Source of the DNA: a virus
Reading direction: 5' to 3' (one strand)
DNA length: 37,336 nt
IMG/VR virus record: IMGVR_UViG_3300042731_004948
Coordinates: 1-37,336 of that record
Shown here: positions 23,231-30,352 of the stretch, one piece after another
Layout of the letters: each line of letters opens with the position of its first letter
Numbering within the stretch: the first letter of the stretch is position 1
Position numbers and translations under genes: made by a program
The notes under the pieces: generated by a model
What the model was told of the DNA's origin: nothing
Seen by the model: the letters and a program-made list of their open reading frames with translations, nothing else
Database searches by the model: none

Positions 23231-23394
23231 TCAGCGTCCCGTGCTTCCTTCAACTTTTTAATAATATAATCGATATCCGCTTTACTTCTGATATTTAAGG
23301 TTTGGCTTGGGATGCTTTGTGGAAAAACACCAAAATAAGTCAACTCATATTCCCCTTTTTCGTTTTTTTCTACCTTTGCTCCGCTTACCCTCAT
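23227..23394 (-). CDS. Small 55-aa protein between zinc-finger gene and polymerase
   Basis: This frame, under the usual size cutoff, starts ATG 23394 (MRVSGAKVEKNEKGEYELTY) after AAAGGA and stops with a TGA that overlaps the polymerase ATG. Its first 50 bases overlap the 3' end of the zinc-finger gene in another frame. The unoverlapped part, FGVFPQSIPSQTLNIRSKAD then a charged helix IDYIIKKLKEARDAE, has normal coding character and leaves no gap in the operon. Function unknown. Confidence 0.55.
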   Translation of the reverse strand: MRVSGAKVEKNEKGEYELTYFGVFPQSIPSQTLNIRSKADIDYIIKKLKEARDAE

Positions 23395-23674
23395 TTTTCT
23401 TTCCTTTCTTAATTTTGCGTTTGGGTTTAGGTTTAGGTCGTTTTGAACATTTCATTTTATGAATATCGTATTTTTCTTCCGCTAAATTTGCGTCCCGTCC
23501 ATAAAAATTCATACCACAATGTGGACAGGTCACGCACGTTATATCCGATATGCTATCGGTAACGGGTATAGCCTTAAACTTAAAAGGTTCGGCACACGTG
23601 CGCTCACCCTGTTTAGCGGTACATAAAAAAGCGACTTTGACCTTATCGCAACCTTCTTCATGGGTACAAATCAT
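23345..23674 (-). CDS. Zinc-finger protein with Lys/Arg-rich tail
   Basis: The 109-residue product has several Cys/His pairs: MICTHEEGCDK, FLCTAKQGERTC, ITCVTCPHCG and a later HKMKC. The CPHCG...HxxxC part looks like a C2HC zinc ribbon or finger. The last 30 residues are almost all Lys, Arg and Gly (KPKPKRKIKKGKKNEGKRSK), a likely nucleic-acid-binding tail. ATGA overlap with the upstream gene. Placement between helicase and polymerase genes suggests a replication or transcription accessory; specific function unknown. Confidence 0.74.
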   Translation of the reverse strand: MICTHEEGCDKVKVAFLCTAKQGERTCAEPFKFKAIPVTDSISDITCVTCPHCGMNFYGRDANLAEEKYDIHKMKCSKRPKPKPKRKIKKGKKNEGKRSKGRKKRKRGI

Positions 23675-24117
23675 ATTTCAAATAGCTCGTCATCTAAATG
23701 TTTGGTTTTTTTAACCTTTTTAGGTTTATCCGGCATACCATCGGTTGACCATATATCATCCTCTCTTGCAAAACCATTTTCGTAAAGTTCTTTTAACATT
23801 TTCATGCGAAGTTCTTCGGCCAAATGTTCCATACGGCTTTCCGTCATTTTTCTTTCCCATTTTCTTTCCCATTCTGCTTCATAAGCACTTGAAGCCGATG
23901 CGGCAGATGAACGTGATTGTGCCATCACTTGCCTTTCTTCCCATTTTATATCGTCAATCATTTTGGAAATACGGTCCATATAATCCATACCCATATTATC
24001 TTCATATGCTTTCATTTCGTTTGCTTTTATTCTATCGATTTGTTTAGTTTGTTTTTCTAAATGCTTCCCGAATTTATGCATCCGGTCTAACCATTCTGTA
24101 TCATCTATTCCGCTCAC
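23671..24117 (-). CDS. Coiled-coil protein downstream of helicase, unknown
   Basis: I chose GTG 24117 (read as MSGIDDTEWLDRM) because AAAGGAG lies 5 bases upstream; the more upstream ATG would overlap the helicase gene by 98 bases. The result is a 148-residue, highly charged, mostly helical protein (KHLEKQTKQIDRIKANEMK, EWERKWERKMTESRMEHLA) ending in an acidic peptide DDELFEI, a type of C-terminus often used for protein-protein contact in replication complexes. Function unknown. The GTG start overlaps the helicase stop region by 17 bases. Confidence 0.72.
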   Translation of the reverse strand: MSGIDDTEWLDRMHKFGKHLEKQTKQIDRIKANEMKAYEDNMGMDYMDRISKMIDDIKWEERQVMAQSRSSAASASSAYEAEWERKWERKMTESRMEHLAEELRMKMLKELYENGFAREDDIWSTDGMPDKPKKVKKTKHLDDELFEI

Positions 24118-25468
24118 GTTCTCTCCTTTGTACCTCTGGCGCACGTTCCCGATACCCATCGGCATCCCGTATCCATAACTCCATTTCCGTTTCGTCATAG
24201 ATTTTTAGGGAACGGTCATCGTAATACCATTTCCATATATCCCCAACTCGTCCGCCTAACCTATTCTTTAATATTTTATTATGCAATTCGTGCTGATATA
24301 TCCAATCATCGGCATTTGTTCCTATCATACTCATAAAATCTGCAGTTGCAGGAACGCCTAAACTCTCCGCTATATAATTAAAATCAACCTCTTCAAAACC
24401 AGCAAACGTCCCTTCCCTGTTTAACTGGCTAACCGAAATTACAGGTGCCGCAAATTCAAAACTTAAAGCTCGAAGTTCTTCGGCAACCGCTTTAACAGAT
24501 TGATATAGGTCATTAGCCTTCTTAAAAGCGGAGCGCATAAGGTTTATATAATCAACGTATATAACGTCAATACGGATATCCCGTAAAACCAGTTCTCGCA
24601 AATAGGTCTTAAAATCCCGTACTGAAGCCGACCCTGTTGGGTATTGCTTAATATGCAATTCACCTCGACCTTCAGTTTCTTTAACCGTTTTTAAGGCATT
24701 TTTTAGGTGTACACGGTTATCTCCGAAGTACATACGATTTATATCGAGCTTGCTAAATATAGCATCAAACCGTTGAGCGAACATATCTTCAGACATTTCA
24801 AGGGTAATTAGTACCACGTTTTTACCATGAAGTACCTGTCTGGCCGCCCAGTTAGCCATTAAGCCCGACTTAAAACCATGTATTTTAGCCACTATCACCG
24901 ATAGCGTCATCGGCGGAAATCCGCCATTAATAAGTTCATCAAAGGTCGGAAAATAGGTGGGTAAACGGGTCTCCGAAACCGTAAACATCTTCCGAAGACG
25001 CTTACCCAATTCGGCAAAATACATTAAGCCGAGGTCTATCTTTAAGTCCTTACAAAGAGCATCCTCTATGCGCTCACGGAGATGTTCCAGATTTTGCCCG
25101 GAGTCGATAATATCCATCGACTGCGTCATAGCGTGTTTTATGGCTTTATCTTTCAAATACTCATTTGTATTATGTAATAAAAAACCATTTTGTTCCGCTA
25201 TATCAAAATCCAGAGCATTGACTTCGTTTAGATACTCACTTACTTCAGGTTTGTTAATTGTATTTTTTATTATATCTTGAGAAGGTAAAGTATTAAACTC
25301 GTCAAGATGCTCTGCTGAAGCCTTAAATATTTTAGCGGCTGAGTCGCTATTAAAATACTCCGGTATAAAGGCATTAGTTACTAAAACTAAAAACGCTTTA
25401 TCCGTTAAAATCCCCTTTGTTATTATTTTTTCTACAAAATTGTCGTCCGGTCTCCCTTCGTCTTGCAA
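24101..25468 (-). CDS. 41: Replicative DNA helicase, DnaB type (T4 gp41-like)
   Basis: Hexameric 5'-3' helicase that drives the fork. The 455-residue product has a DnaB N-terminal-like helical domain (~1-150) and a RecA-type C-terminal domain. The P-loop region reads AKIHGFKSG (194-202), Walker B IYVDYIN (303-309), then VISVSQLNREG and a final arginine-containing KNRLGGRVGDIW, typical of DnaB. The P-loop lacks the usual GxxxxGK[ST] glycines: Ala replaces the first and Phe precedes Lys. Start is TTG 25468 with GGGGAGG 6 bases upstream. Size is close to T4 gp41 (475). Confidence 0.9.
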   Translation of the reverse strand: MQDEGRPDDNFVEKIITKGILTDKAFLVLVTNAFIPEYFNSDSAAKIFKASAEHLDEFNTLPSQDIIKNTINKPEVSEYLNEVNALDFDIAEQNGFLLHNTNEYLKDKAIKHAMTQSMDIIDSGQNLEHLRERIEDALCKDLKIDLGLMYFAELGKRLRKMFTVSETRLPTYFPTFDELINGGFPPMTLSVIVAKIHGFKSGLMANWAARQVLHGKNVVLITLEMSEDMFAQRFDAIFSKLDINRMYFGDNRVHLKNALKTVKETEGRGELHIKQYPTGSASVRDFKTYLRELVLRDIRIDVIYVDYINLMRSAFKKANDLYQSVKAVAEELRALSFEFAAPVISVSQLNREGTFAGFEEVDFNYIAESLGVPATADFMSMIGTNADDWIYQHELHNKILKNRLGGRVGDIWKWYYDDRSLKIYDETEMELWIRDADGYRERAPEVQRRERERNR

Positions 25469-25485
25469 AAAGCCTCCCCATAAAC

Positions 25486-25800
25486 CTACCTCCAGATGCT
25501 ATTTTTGTGAACCCAAATTTGCTTTGCTCTGGTTCGGTTTTTAATATTTCTTATCCAATTTTCACGAGTGATGCTCCCATAAACACCACATACGTCATCT
25601 ATATATTTTTTTATAGGTATAAAATTCTCTGGATGGCGGACATCTTTTTTGCGCTCGATATCCTTATAAATGGTAAAGTGAGAAGCCCCGCCGCTTACGA
25701 AAACAATACCGGGTGCTTTAAGCAAACCAACCATAAATCGACCTTTTTCATCCTTAAATACCATATATAATTTAAGATTCAGCCCATCTTTCCCGTCCAT
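25486..25800 (-). CDS. Hypothetical early protein, 104 aa
   Basis: First gene of the replication operon. I chose ATG 25800 (MDGKDGLNLKLYMV) since AAAGGA precedes it; ATGs at 25824 and 25818 lack a ribosome site. The N-terminal half looks like a small beta sheet (YMVFKDEKGRFMVGLL, GIVFVSGGASHFTIY). The C-terminal half is basic and helical (RENWIRNIKNRTRAKQIW). No known domain. Stop TAG is followed closely by the helicase ribosome site. Early expression is inferred from the sigma70-type promoter 41 bases upstream. Confidence 0.68.
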   Translation of the reverse strand: MDGKDGLNLKLYMVFKDEKGRFMVGLLKAPGIVFVSGGASHFTIYKDIERKKDVRHPENFIPIKKYIDDVCGVYGSITRENWIRNIKNRTRAKQIWVHKNSIWR

Positions 25801-25823
25801 AGTATTTTTTCCTTTCATTTTCA

Positions 25824-25831
25824 TATAAATA
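25824..25831 (+). promoter_or_regulatory. T4-type late promoter candidate upstream of uvsY-uvsW
   Basis: An exact TATAAATA on the plus strand, 76 bases before uvsY, outside the coding part of the divergent gene if that starts at 25800. In T4, uvsW is expressed late, so a late signal here is plausible. Confidence 0.4.
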
Positions 25832-25840
25832 TATACAGCA

Positions 25841-25869
25841 ATTATACCTTAAAAACGGCAAGTTGTAAA
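25841..25869 (-). promoter_or_regulatory. Sigma70-type promoter TTTACA-N17-TATAAT for the replication operon
   Basis: On the minus strand, TTTACA (25869-25864) and TATAAT (25846-25841) are 17 bases apart. Transcription would run into the hypothetical early gene, helicase, zinc-finger and polymerase genes. Its -35 box is one half of the palindrome shared with the plus-strand promoter. Confidence 0.72.
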
Positions 25870-25876
25870 TTTACAA
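25863..25876. repeat. 14-bp perfect palindrome joining two divergent -35 boxes
   Basis: TTGTAAATTTACAA is perfectly self-complementary; each half supplies the TTTACA -35 hexamer for one direction. One bound protein here could control both promoters. A second inverted repeat, GCAC-N5-GTGC (25880-25892), lies in the spacer of the plus-strand promoter. Confidence 0.7.
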
Positions 25877-25898
25877 TCGGCACTTTTTGTGCTAAAAT
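25870..25898 (+). promoter_or_regulatory. Sigma70-type promoter TTTACA-N17-TAAAAT for uvsY-uvsW
   Basis: TTTACA (25870-25875) and TAAAAT (25893-25898) are 17 bases apart on the plus strand. The expected start point is only about three bases before the uvsY ATG, so this mRNA would be nearly leaderless and lack a normal ribosome site. Confidence 0.6.
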
Positions 25899-25907
25899 GG
25901 ATAAAAA

Positions 25908-26318
25908 ATGACGAATGAAGAAGTATTGGCAAAATTACACGAAGAATATCCTATTGAGGATATGGTAAAATTTACGGAATTAAATTTACAGGAAAAACTG
26001 CAGGATAATCCCTACCAGATAGTCCACTTCCGAGATTTGTACCACAAAGAACTGGCGGAGCAAGACCGCTTAACCGACCTGTATGAAAAATTAATGGGTC
26101 AACGGTACGAGTATTACCGTTTTAAGGATGACCACGAATGGACGAAGGTCGAGATAGAGAAGTATGCTCTACCTAAAGACGAAAAAATTATCCAAATGAA
26201 AAAGATTATTAGGAGGCAGGAAGTGCGAGTCCGCTTCTTTGAGATGTGCTGGCGAGCATTTGAAAAGCAAGGATGGTCTATGAAGGGCTTTATTGATACG
26301 ATTAAAGGGGGATTTTAA
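25908..26318 (+). CDS. uvsY: Recombination mediator, UvsY-like
   Basis: UvsY loads the UvsX recombinase onto single-stranded DNA coated by gp32. The 136-residue product matches T4 UvsY in length (137) and pattern. It has a charged helical N-terminus, DLYEKLMGQRYEYYRF in the middle, and a C-terminal helix with EVRVRFFEMCWRAFEKQGWS then MKGFIDTIKGGF, parallel to the T4 C-terminal region ending in a hydrophobic-helix and short-tail layout. The following gene is uvsW, as expected for a T4-like recombination module. The ATG lacks a good ribosome site; a GGA lies 9 bases upstream. Confidence 0.82.
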   Translation: MTNEEVLAKLHEEYPIEDMVKFTELNLQEKLQDNPYQIVHFRDLYHKELAEQDRLTDLYEKLMGQRYEYYRFKDDHEWTKVEIEKYALPKDEKIIQMKKIIRRQEVRVRFFEMCWRAFEKQGWSMKGFIDTIKGGF

Positions 26319-27770
26319 TTGGTAACGATTAAGGTTTTTGACCCCTTACATCTAAAAATCGATACCGATGACGCAGATTATATGGATTTAATGCGTCAGG
26401 AGTTTACACGCCGAGTACCGAATTTCCAGTTTACGGCCGCCTATAAATCCGGCCATTGGTCGGGTTCAGTCTGTCTAATTGATAGGTGGAAAAACACCTT
26501 TCCTTACGGGCTATTAATGGATTATGTACGGGAGCATAAGCGGAGTTTTCCCCGTATGTCCATTAAATTAGAACCGGCAGTTAAAGAGATATTCCGGGGA
26601 CCGGAATTCGATGTTGTATACGACCTGCCGACCCATAAAGTTCGGCCATATCAAGATGATTGCATCCGTGCCTGCATAAAATATACCAAAGGCATCATTC
26701 GTTGTGCGACTGCGTCCGGTAAATCGCTTGTTATAGCCTATGTTATCCATAATTTGATACGGGCAAGTATGATACAAAAAAGTATCATTATTGTACCGAG
26801 TACGGGTTTAATAACGCAGTTTTATCAAGACCTCGTGGATTACGGGTTTGATAGTAAAAAAATAGGTACGGCATACGCCAGACGCAAGCAATGGGATAAA
26901 CAAATCGTTATATCTACATGGCAGACCCTTGCTAAAAATGCCGAAAGATTAAACGAGTTTGATTGTATTTTCTGCGATGAAACTCACGGGGCTAAAGCCC
27001 ATGAGCTAAAAAAACTTCTGGAAAATGCCACGAAAGCAAAATATAGATTAGGTTTTACGGGGACGCTACACGCAGGAACTCTGGATAACTGGAATACAAA
27101 ATCGTATTTAGGGCCGGTAATACGGGAATACCCGGCCGGTCTGTTAGCGGACGAGGGATGGATTAGTAAAGCCGTTATCCATATGCTTAATATAGAGTAT
27201 CACCAAGATACTTGGGACGGAGAATACCACGATATTAGGGACGCTATATTCCAGAATCCATATCGTTTAGACCTGATTAAGGGTTTAACCGAATATTTAG
27301 ACCATAACGTCTTAATATTAGTTGATAAGGTGGAAAAAGAAGGCGAGCTGTTAGAGGGTCTTTTAGCGGACGGCAAAAAAGAAGTGGTATTTCTATCTGG
27401 CCGGGACGATGTTAAGGTACGGGAGGAGTGGCGAAAGGCTGCAATGAAGCGCAAGGATATAGCTCTGATAGCCACATATGGCATATTTCAGCAAGGAATT
27501 AACATCCCTAACCTAAAATACATCATCTTGGCGGCACCGTTTAAGGCTAAAATAAGGGTACTTCAGTCGATTGGAAGGGCGTTGCGGATTCATTCAGATA
27601 AGAAAGACGGAGCGCAGATTTTTGATATCCATGACCATACTAAGTTTTTTGAAAAATACGGGGATATCCGTCTGCGATATTATGACCAAGAGAAGTTTGA
27701 GGTTAAGGAACACGTCTTTTATGAGGGTGAATCTTTTGATTTTACTAAGGTTTATTCTATTTCTTCATAG
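26319..27770 (+). CDS. uvsW: UvsW-like DNA/RNA helicase (SF2)
   Basis: UvsW unwinds branched DNA and R-loops and helps switch T4 from origin- to recombination-dependent replication. The 483-residue product has an N-terminal DNA-binding domain (~1-100), then SF2 motifs: Q-like VRPYQDD (108-114), Walker A ATASGKS (130-136), DETH box (220-223), motif III GFTGTLH (245-251), QQGINIP (391-397) and QSIGRALR (416-423). Start is TTG 26319, directly after the uvsY stop, with AAAGGGGGA upstream. T4 UvsW is 503 residues. Its 3' end overlaps the convergent gene by 14 bases. Confidence 0.92.
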   Translation: MVTIKVFDPLHLKIDTDDADYMDLMRQEFTRRVPNFQFTAAYKSGHWSGSVCLIDRWKNTFPYGLLMDYVREHKRSFPRMSIKLEPAVKEIFRGPEFDVVYDLPTHKVRPYQDDCIRACIKYTKGIIRCATASGKSLVIAYVIHNLIRASMIQKSIIIVPSTGLITQFYQDLVDYGFDSKKIGTAYARRKQWDKQIVISTWQTLAKNAERLNEFDCIFCDETHGAKAHELKKLLENATKAKYRLGFTGTLHAGTLDNWNTKSYLGPVIREYPAGLLADEGWISKAVIHMLNIEYHQDTWDGEYHDIRDAIFQNPYRLDLIKGLTEYLDHNVLILVDKVEKEGELLEGLLADGKKEVVFLSGRDDVKVREEWRKAAMKRKDIALIATYGIFQQGINIPNLKYIILAAPFKAKIRVLQSIGRALRIHSDKKDGAQIFDIHDHTKFFEKYGDIRLRYYDQEKFEVKEHVFYEGESFDFTKVYSISS

Positions 27771-28128
27771 ATTTAATACTAACAATCCGTTCCCCGGATT
27801 TGAGCTGTTCTTCGGCTTGAACCTCTGCGTGGGATTCACTGGAAGCCATAATTGTAATTTTACGTTTATTGGTTTTAACGACCCATACATCAGGAAACAT
27901 TCCTTCTTTTAATCCAACCCATTTCCCTTTAGGCTTCTTTTTAGGAGCATTAATCATTTTTTCTAAACGGGAGACTATATTTTGAGTGTTATTGGCTAAA
28001 GTATCAATCGCAGTTCTATTATCCGTTGTTCTTTTTGCGGTTGCGGCTGTCCGTTGTTCGACTGCCTTCAAACGGTCTATAATTTTTTTTAAGAGTTGTA
28101 AGGTACGTTGGTCTTGTTCTTTGTTCAT
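27757..28128 (-). CDS. Helical protein with small C-terminal beta domain, unknown
   Basis: The 123-residue product has an N-terminal coiled coil (LLKKIIDRLKAVEQRTAATA, then DTLANNTQNIVSRLEKM), a basic Pro/Lys hinge (NAPKKKPKGKW) and a compact beta region (FPDVWVVKTNKRKITIMASS). No tag. It shares one base with the upstream tagged gene (TAATG). Last gene of a short minus-strand cluster, convergent with uvsW. Function unknown. Confidence 0.7.
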   Translation of the reverse strand: MNKEQDQRTLQLLKKIIDRLKAVEQRTAATAKRTTDNRTAIDTLANNTQNIVSRLEKMINAPKKKPKGKWVGLKEGMFPDVWVVKTNKRKITIMASSESHAEVQAEEQLKSGERIVSIKSMKK

Positions 28129-28382
28129 TATTCGATTACCAGTACGACTTCATTCTTTTTAGATAGATAGCGGTATTTTTTGCCCTGCATATCCAGAGCA
28201 TCTACCAAATTCATTATCACTTCATCAGCTTCGGCCGGTACGCTTATTTTATTATTGCTGGCTTTTACGTCATATCCGCCGACTTTAACCGTATTATTTG
28301 GATTTTGTACGAGTTTTAGCAGTTCTCTTTTTTCTCGGCTTGTTAGTCTTTCCTCGTTTAGTAAGTACTCTCTCAGCCTCAT
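28128..28382 (-). CDS. Tagged 84-aa protein (MRLREYLLNE|E)
   Basis: The start MRLREYLLNEERLTSREKRE gives L-N-E with predicted cleavage after Glu10. The ATG has GGGAG 9 bases upstream and lies 89 bases inside the 3' end of the zincin-like gene, in another frame. The C-terminal half is a small beta unit (GGYDVKASNNKISVPA, KKYRYLSKKNEVVLVIE). Function unknown. The only tagged gene on the minus strand outside the 2272-7181 block; it sits behind a late-promoter octamer. Confidence 0.73.
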   Translation of the reverse strand: MRLREYLLNEERLTSREKRELLKLVQNPNNTVKVGGYDVKASNNKISVPAEADEVIMNLVDALDMQGKKYRYLSKKNEVVLVIE

Positions 28383-28803
28383 TTTTTAATCTCCCTTCAT
28401 AATCCGTAGCCCACCATATATTTTCCAGTACCCGAATTATATTATGAATCTCTTCTTCAATTTCTTCTTCGTTTATATATCTTTGCCGTGCTAAAGAATT
28501 TATACGGCTCAAAAATAATTCAGTAGCCTCGTGAAAAGCCACTTTTCGTATTTCAAAATCACAGGGCGGAATTCCTGACCACGTTTTACTCAGGGTTACA
28601 AGGGCTAACCTTGCTTCCTTATCGGTACTAACCGAAGCTCTTGCGTCTTCAACATCTCCGTGTATATAGTGAAACTCCCATCCTTTAACTCCATAGTGAT
28701 GTATCCATTTAACAAATTCTTCTCTAAAAACCTCAAACCATTCATCGGTTACATCATATTCCGTTTTCAGTATCTCGTCAATTGTTTTTTCTTCATCAGC
28801 CAC
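28294..28803 (-). CDS. Zincin-like phage protein (HEATE motif) with basic tail
   Basis: The 169-residue product contains KVAFHEATELFLSRINSLAR, with His91-Glu92 and Glu95, and later EEEIHNIIRVLENIW (His120). Small phage zincin-like proteins commonly show a helix with HExxx[HE] followed by an E/H-x-hh-RRLEN helix, and I place this one there with moderate confidence. Whether it is an active metallopeptidase is unclear because the second His of HExxH is replaced by Glu. The last 25 residues are basic (KTNKPRKKRTAKTRTKSK). GTG start after AAGGAG; a TATAAATA octamer lies upstream. Confidence 0.66.
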   Translation of the reverse strand: MADEEKTIDEILKTEYDVTDEWFEVFREEFVKWIHHYGVKGWEFHYIHGDVEDARASVSTDKEARLALVTLSKTWSGIPPCDFEIRKVAFHEATELFLSRINSLARQRYINEEEIEEEIHNIIRVLENIWWATDYEGRLKNEAERVLTKRGKTNKPRKKRTAKTRTKSK

Positions 28804-28826
28804 AGCAGTCTCTCCTTACTATTATT

Positions 28827-28834
28827 TATTTATA
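28827..28834 (-). promoter_or_regulatory. T4-type late promoter candidate, minus strand
   Basis: The minus strand reads TATAAATA 23 bases before the GTG start of the zincin-like gene, with AAGGAG in between. It is one of a divergent pair with 28850-28857 in an 83-base gap. Confidence 0.5.
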
Positions 28835-28849
28835 TCTGGTAAAAATAAA

Positions 28850-28857
28850 TATAAATA
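28850..28857 (+). promoter_or_regulatory. T4-type late promoter candidate, plus strand
   Basis: An exact TATAAATA 29 bases before ATG 28887. It would drive the long plus-strand block of structural, holin and tagged genes that runs to the end of the window. Confidence 0.55.
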
Positions 28858-28886
28858 GATATGATAATTATAAATTGGATGACTAT

Positions 28887-29309
28887 ATGAAAGATGTATT
28901 TTTATGGAGAATGACACGGCACGACCAAGGAACTGAGGGGCTTTTGTTTACCGCTGGGTTCAATTGTCGGACGTTAGAATTGCCGTGGAGAGATAATCAA
29001 CGGAGTATATCTTGTATACCTCCCGGTAGCTACAAAGTCGAAATTCGACTCTCACCGAAATATGGTCGTATATATTGGGTACGAAATGTACCGAATCGTA
29101 GCTATATTCTAATACATTCTGGCAATTTTGCAGGCGATACGAAAAAAGGCTTTAAAACTCACGTAAATGGTTGTATTTTGCTTGGGCGTAAAATGGGCTA
29201 TTTAGGTGACCAACGTGCGGTACTAAATTCCCGGATAACTGTTAGAGCATTTATGGAGCATATGGGAGAAAATCCTTTTACACTTCATGTAATGGAGGCT
29301 TTTGTTTAA
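28887..29309 (+). CDS. DUF5675-family protein
   Basis: I chose ATG 28887 (MKDVFLWRMTRHDQGTEG) because it lies after the promoter octamer and has GGATGA upstream; an upstream in-frame ATG would start inside the divergent gene. The 140-residue product has the family pattern: TLELPWRDNQRSISCIPPG and SYKVEIRLSPKYGRIYWV, then ILIHSGNFAGDT and NGCILLG. The conserved IPxGxY, IHxGN and GCIxLG steps recall an L,D-transpeptidase-like beta fold. The biochemical role of the family is unknown. It shares one base with the next gene. Confidence 0.8.
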   Translation: MKDVFLWRMTRHDQGTEGLLFTAGFNCRTLELPWRDNQRSISCIPPGSYKVEIRLSPKYGRIYWVRNVPNRSYILIHSGNFAGDTKKGFKTHVNGCILLGRKMGYLGDQRAVLNSRITVRAFMEHMGENPFTLHVMEAFV

Positions 29310-29830
29310 TGGGCGGATTTTTAGGGACAGGAATAAATTTTAGTATAGGTAAACAAGGCGGAGCTGCACCAGTTGTTGAAGCGTGGGTTGATATGACAAG
29401 TAATACATATTGGCAAGCTATGACAGGAAATAATTGGGGTTCATGGAATGCTGGTGGTTGGTGGGATGCTGGCGCACAAGGAAAAGGACCAGCTTATTAT
29501 GTTGTTTTGAATCCTTTGTTCAATACAAGACTTTGGCGACCAACTAAAGTACGAGCAACTATTTCACCTGCAAGACCAGAGATGAGTTTTTTTGGAAATG
29601 ATGGAGATGGTTCGGCTGGCGATAGATTATGGGCTAATTCTGATAACACTTCTCATGCAGTATTTGAACATAACATTACTTGGGATGGAGATGCTGAAAT
29701 TGATGATATGAATGTTGATGCAGATAATGTATATGATGGTAGTACAATACAACCTTTTTATATATCCAATCAAGGTGAAGGTGATTTTGATTTGATAAAA
29801 ATCGAATTTTTTGGATTCTTACCATCATAA
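29309..29830 (+). CDS. Gly/Trp-rich virion protein candidate
   Basis: The 173-residue product starts MGGFLGTGINFSIGKQGGAA and is rich in Gly, Trp, Asn and Asp (SNTYWQAMTGNNWGSWNAGG), with beta-rich C-terminal segments (ATISPARPEMSFFG, FDLIKIEFFGFLP). Composition resembles the N-terminal part of the appendage protein at 10546. Coupled to the DUF5675 gene by TAATG. Probably a surface or decoration protein; family not recognised. Confidence 0.7.
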   Translation: MGGFLGTGINFSIGKQGGAAPVVEAWVDMTSNTYWQAMTGNNWGSWNAGGWWDAGAQGKGPAYYVVLNPLFNTRLWRPTKVRATISPARPEMSFFGNDGDGSAGDRLWANSDNTSHAVFEHNITWDGDAEIDDMNVDADNVYDGSTIQPFYISNQGEGDFDLIKIEFFGFLPS

Positions 29831-29839
29831 GGAGTATAA

Positions 29840-30352
29840 ATGAAAGCAAAACATTTTGTTAAAAAACTTACTAAATACGTTGACATATATGATTTTTTAC
29901 TTACTGAAAAAAGAAAAACAGTTGGTGAAGGGTCTGGTTGGATTGTCAAACCCGGCAAAGCAGAAGATGTTTTTTCTGCAAGTGAAGAACAAACAGGAAT
30001 ATTATTATATAAAAAATATTGGGATGAATTAAATTTAGATGGCAAGGCTTATCTATGGAAACAATTTATGCTATATCCAGAATATAGAGGAAAAGATACG
30101 GGTAGCATAAAAGCCGGGAAAATAAACCATGATTATGTTTATAAAAAACATAAATGCAGATATCTATTAGCAATACCGGAACCACTATACGTTCCTGATG
30201 ATAAAAATAGACTATCAACCCGGAATAGAGATGAAAGTGATTTTGAAAAAGCGAGGAGTGTTTTAATCGATTTATATATAAAAAAATATACTTATAGAGG
30301 AAATTATAAGAGATATAAAGATACAGGACTAATTATTAAGGAGATGAAATAA
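29840..30352 (+). CDS. 170-aa protein with shifted tag-like site (YDFLLTE|K)
   Basis: The N-terminus MKAKHFVKKLTKYVDIYDFL followed by LTEKRK gives an L-T-E at residues 21-23, later than in the short-tag proteins but with the same Y-x-h-L-x-T-E shape. The remainder is basic with many Lys and Tyr (YKKYWDELNLDGKAYLWKQF, KKYTYRGNYKRYKDTGL). AAGGAG precedes the ATG. It shares one base with the next gene. Function unknown; membership of the tagged set is tentative. Confidence 0.7.
   Translation: MKAKHFVKKLTKYVDIYDFLLTEKRKTVGEGSGWIVKPGKAEDVFSASEEQTGILLYKKYWDELNLDGKAYLWKQFMLYPEYRGKDTGSIKAGKINHDYVYKKHKCRYLLAIPEPLYVPDDKNRLSTRNRDESDFEKARSVLIDLYIKKYTYRGNYKRYKDTGLIIKEMK

Noticed and set aside
23671-24198. 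Start of the coiled-coil gene at the upstream ATG 24198
   Set aside because: That start would overlap the helicase gene by 98 bases without a ribosome site, whereas GTG 24117 has AAAGGAG at ideal spacing.
27784-27800. AATCCG-N5-CGGATT hairpin near the uvsW stop as terminator
   Set aside because: The 6-bp stem has no following T-run on either strand and lies in coding sequence of the convergent gene.
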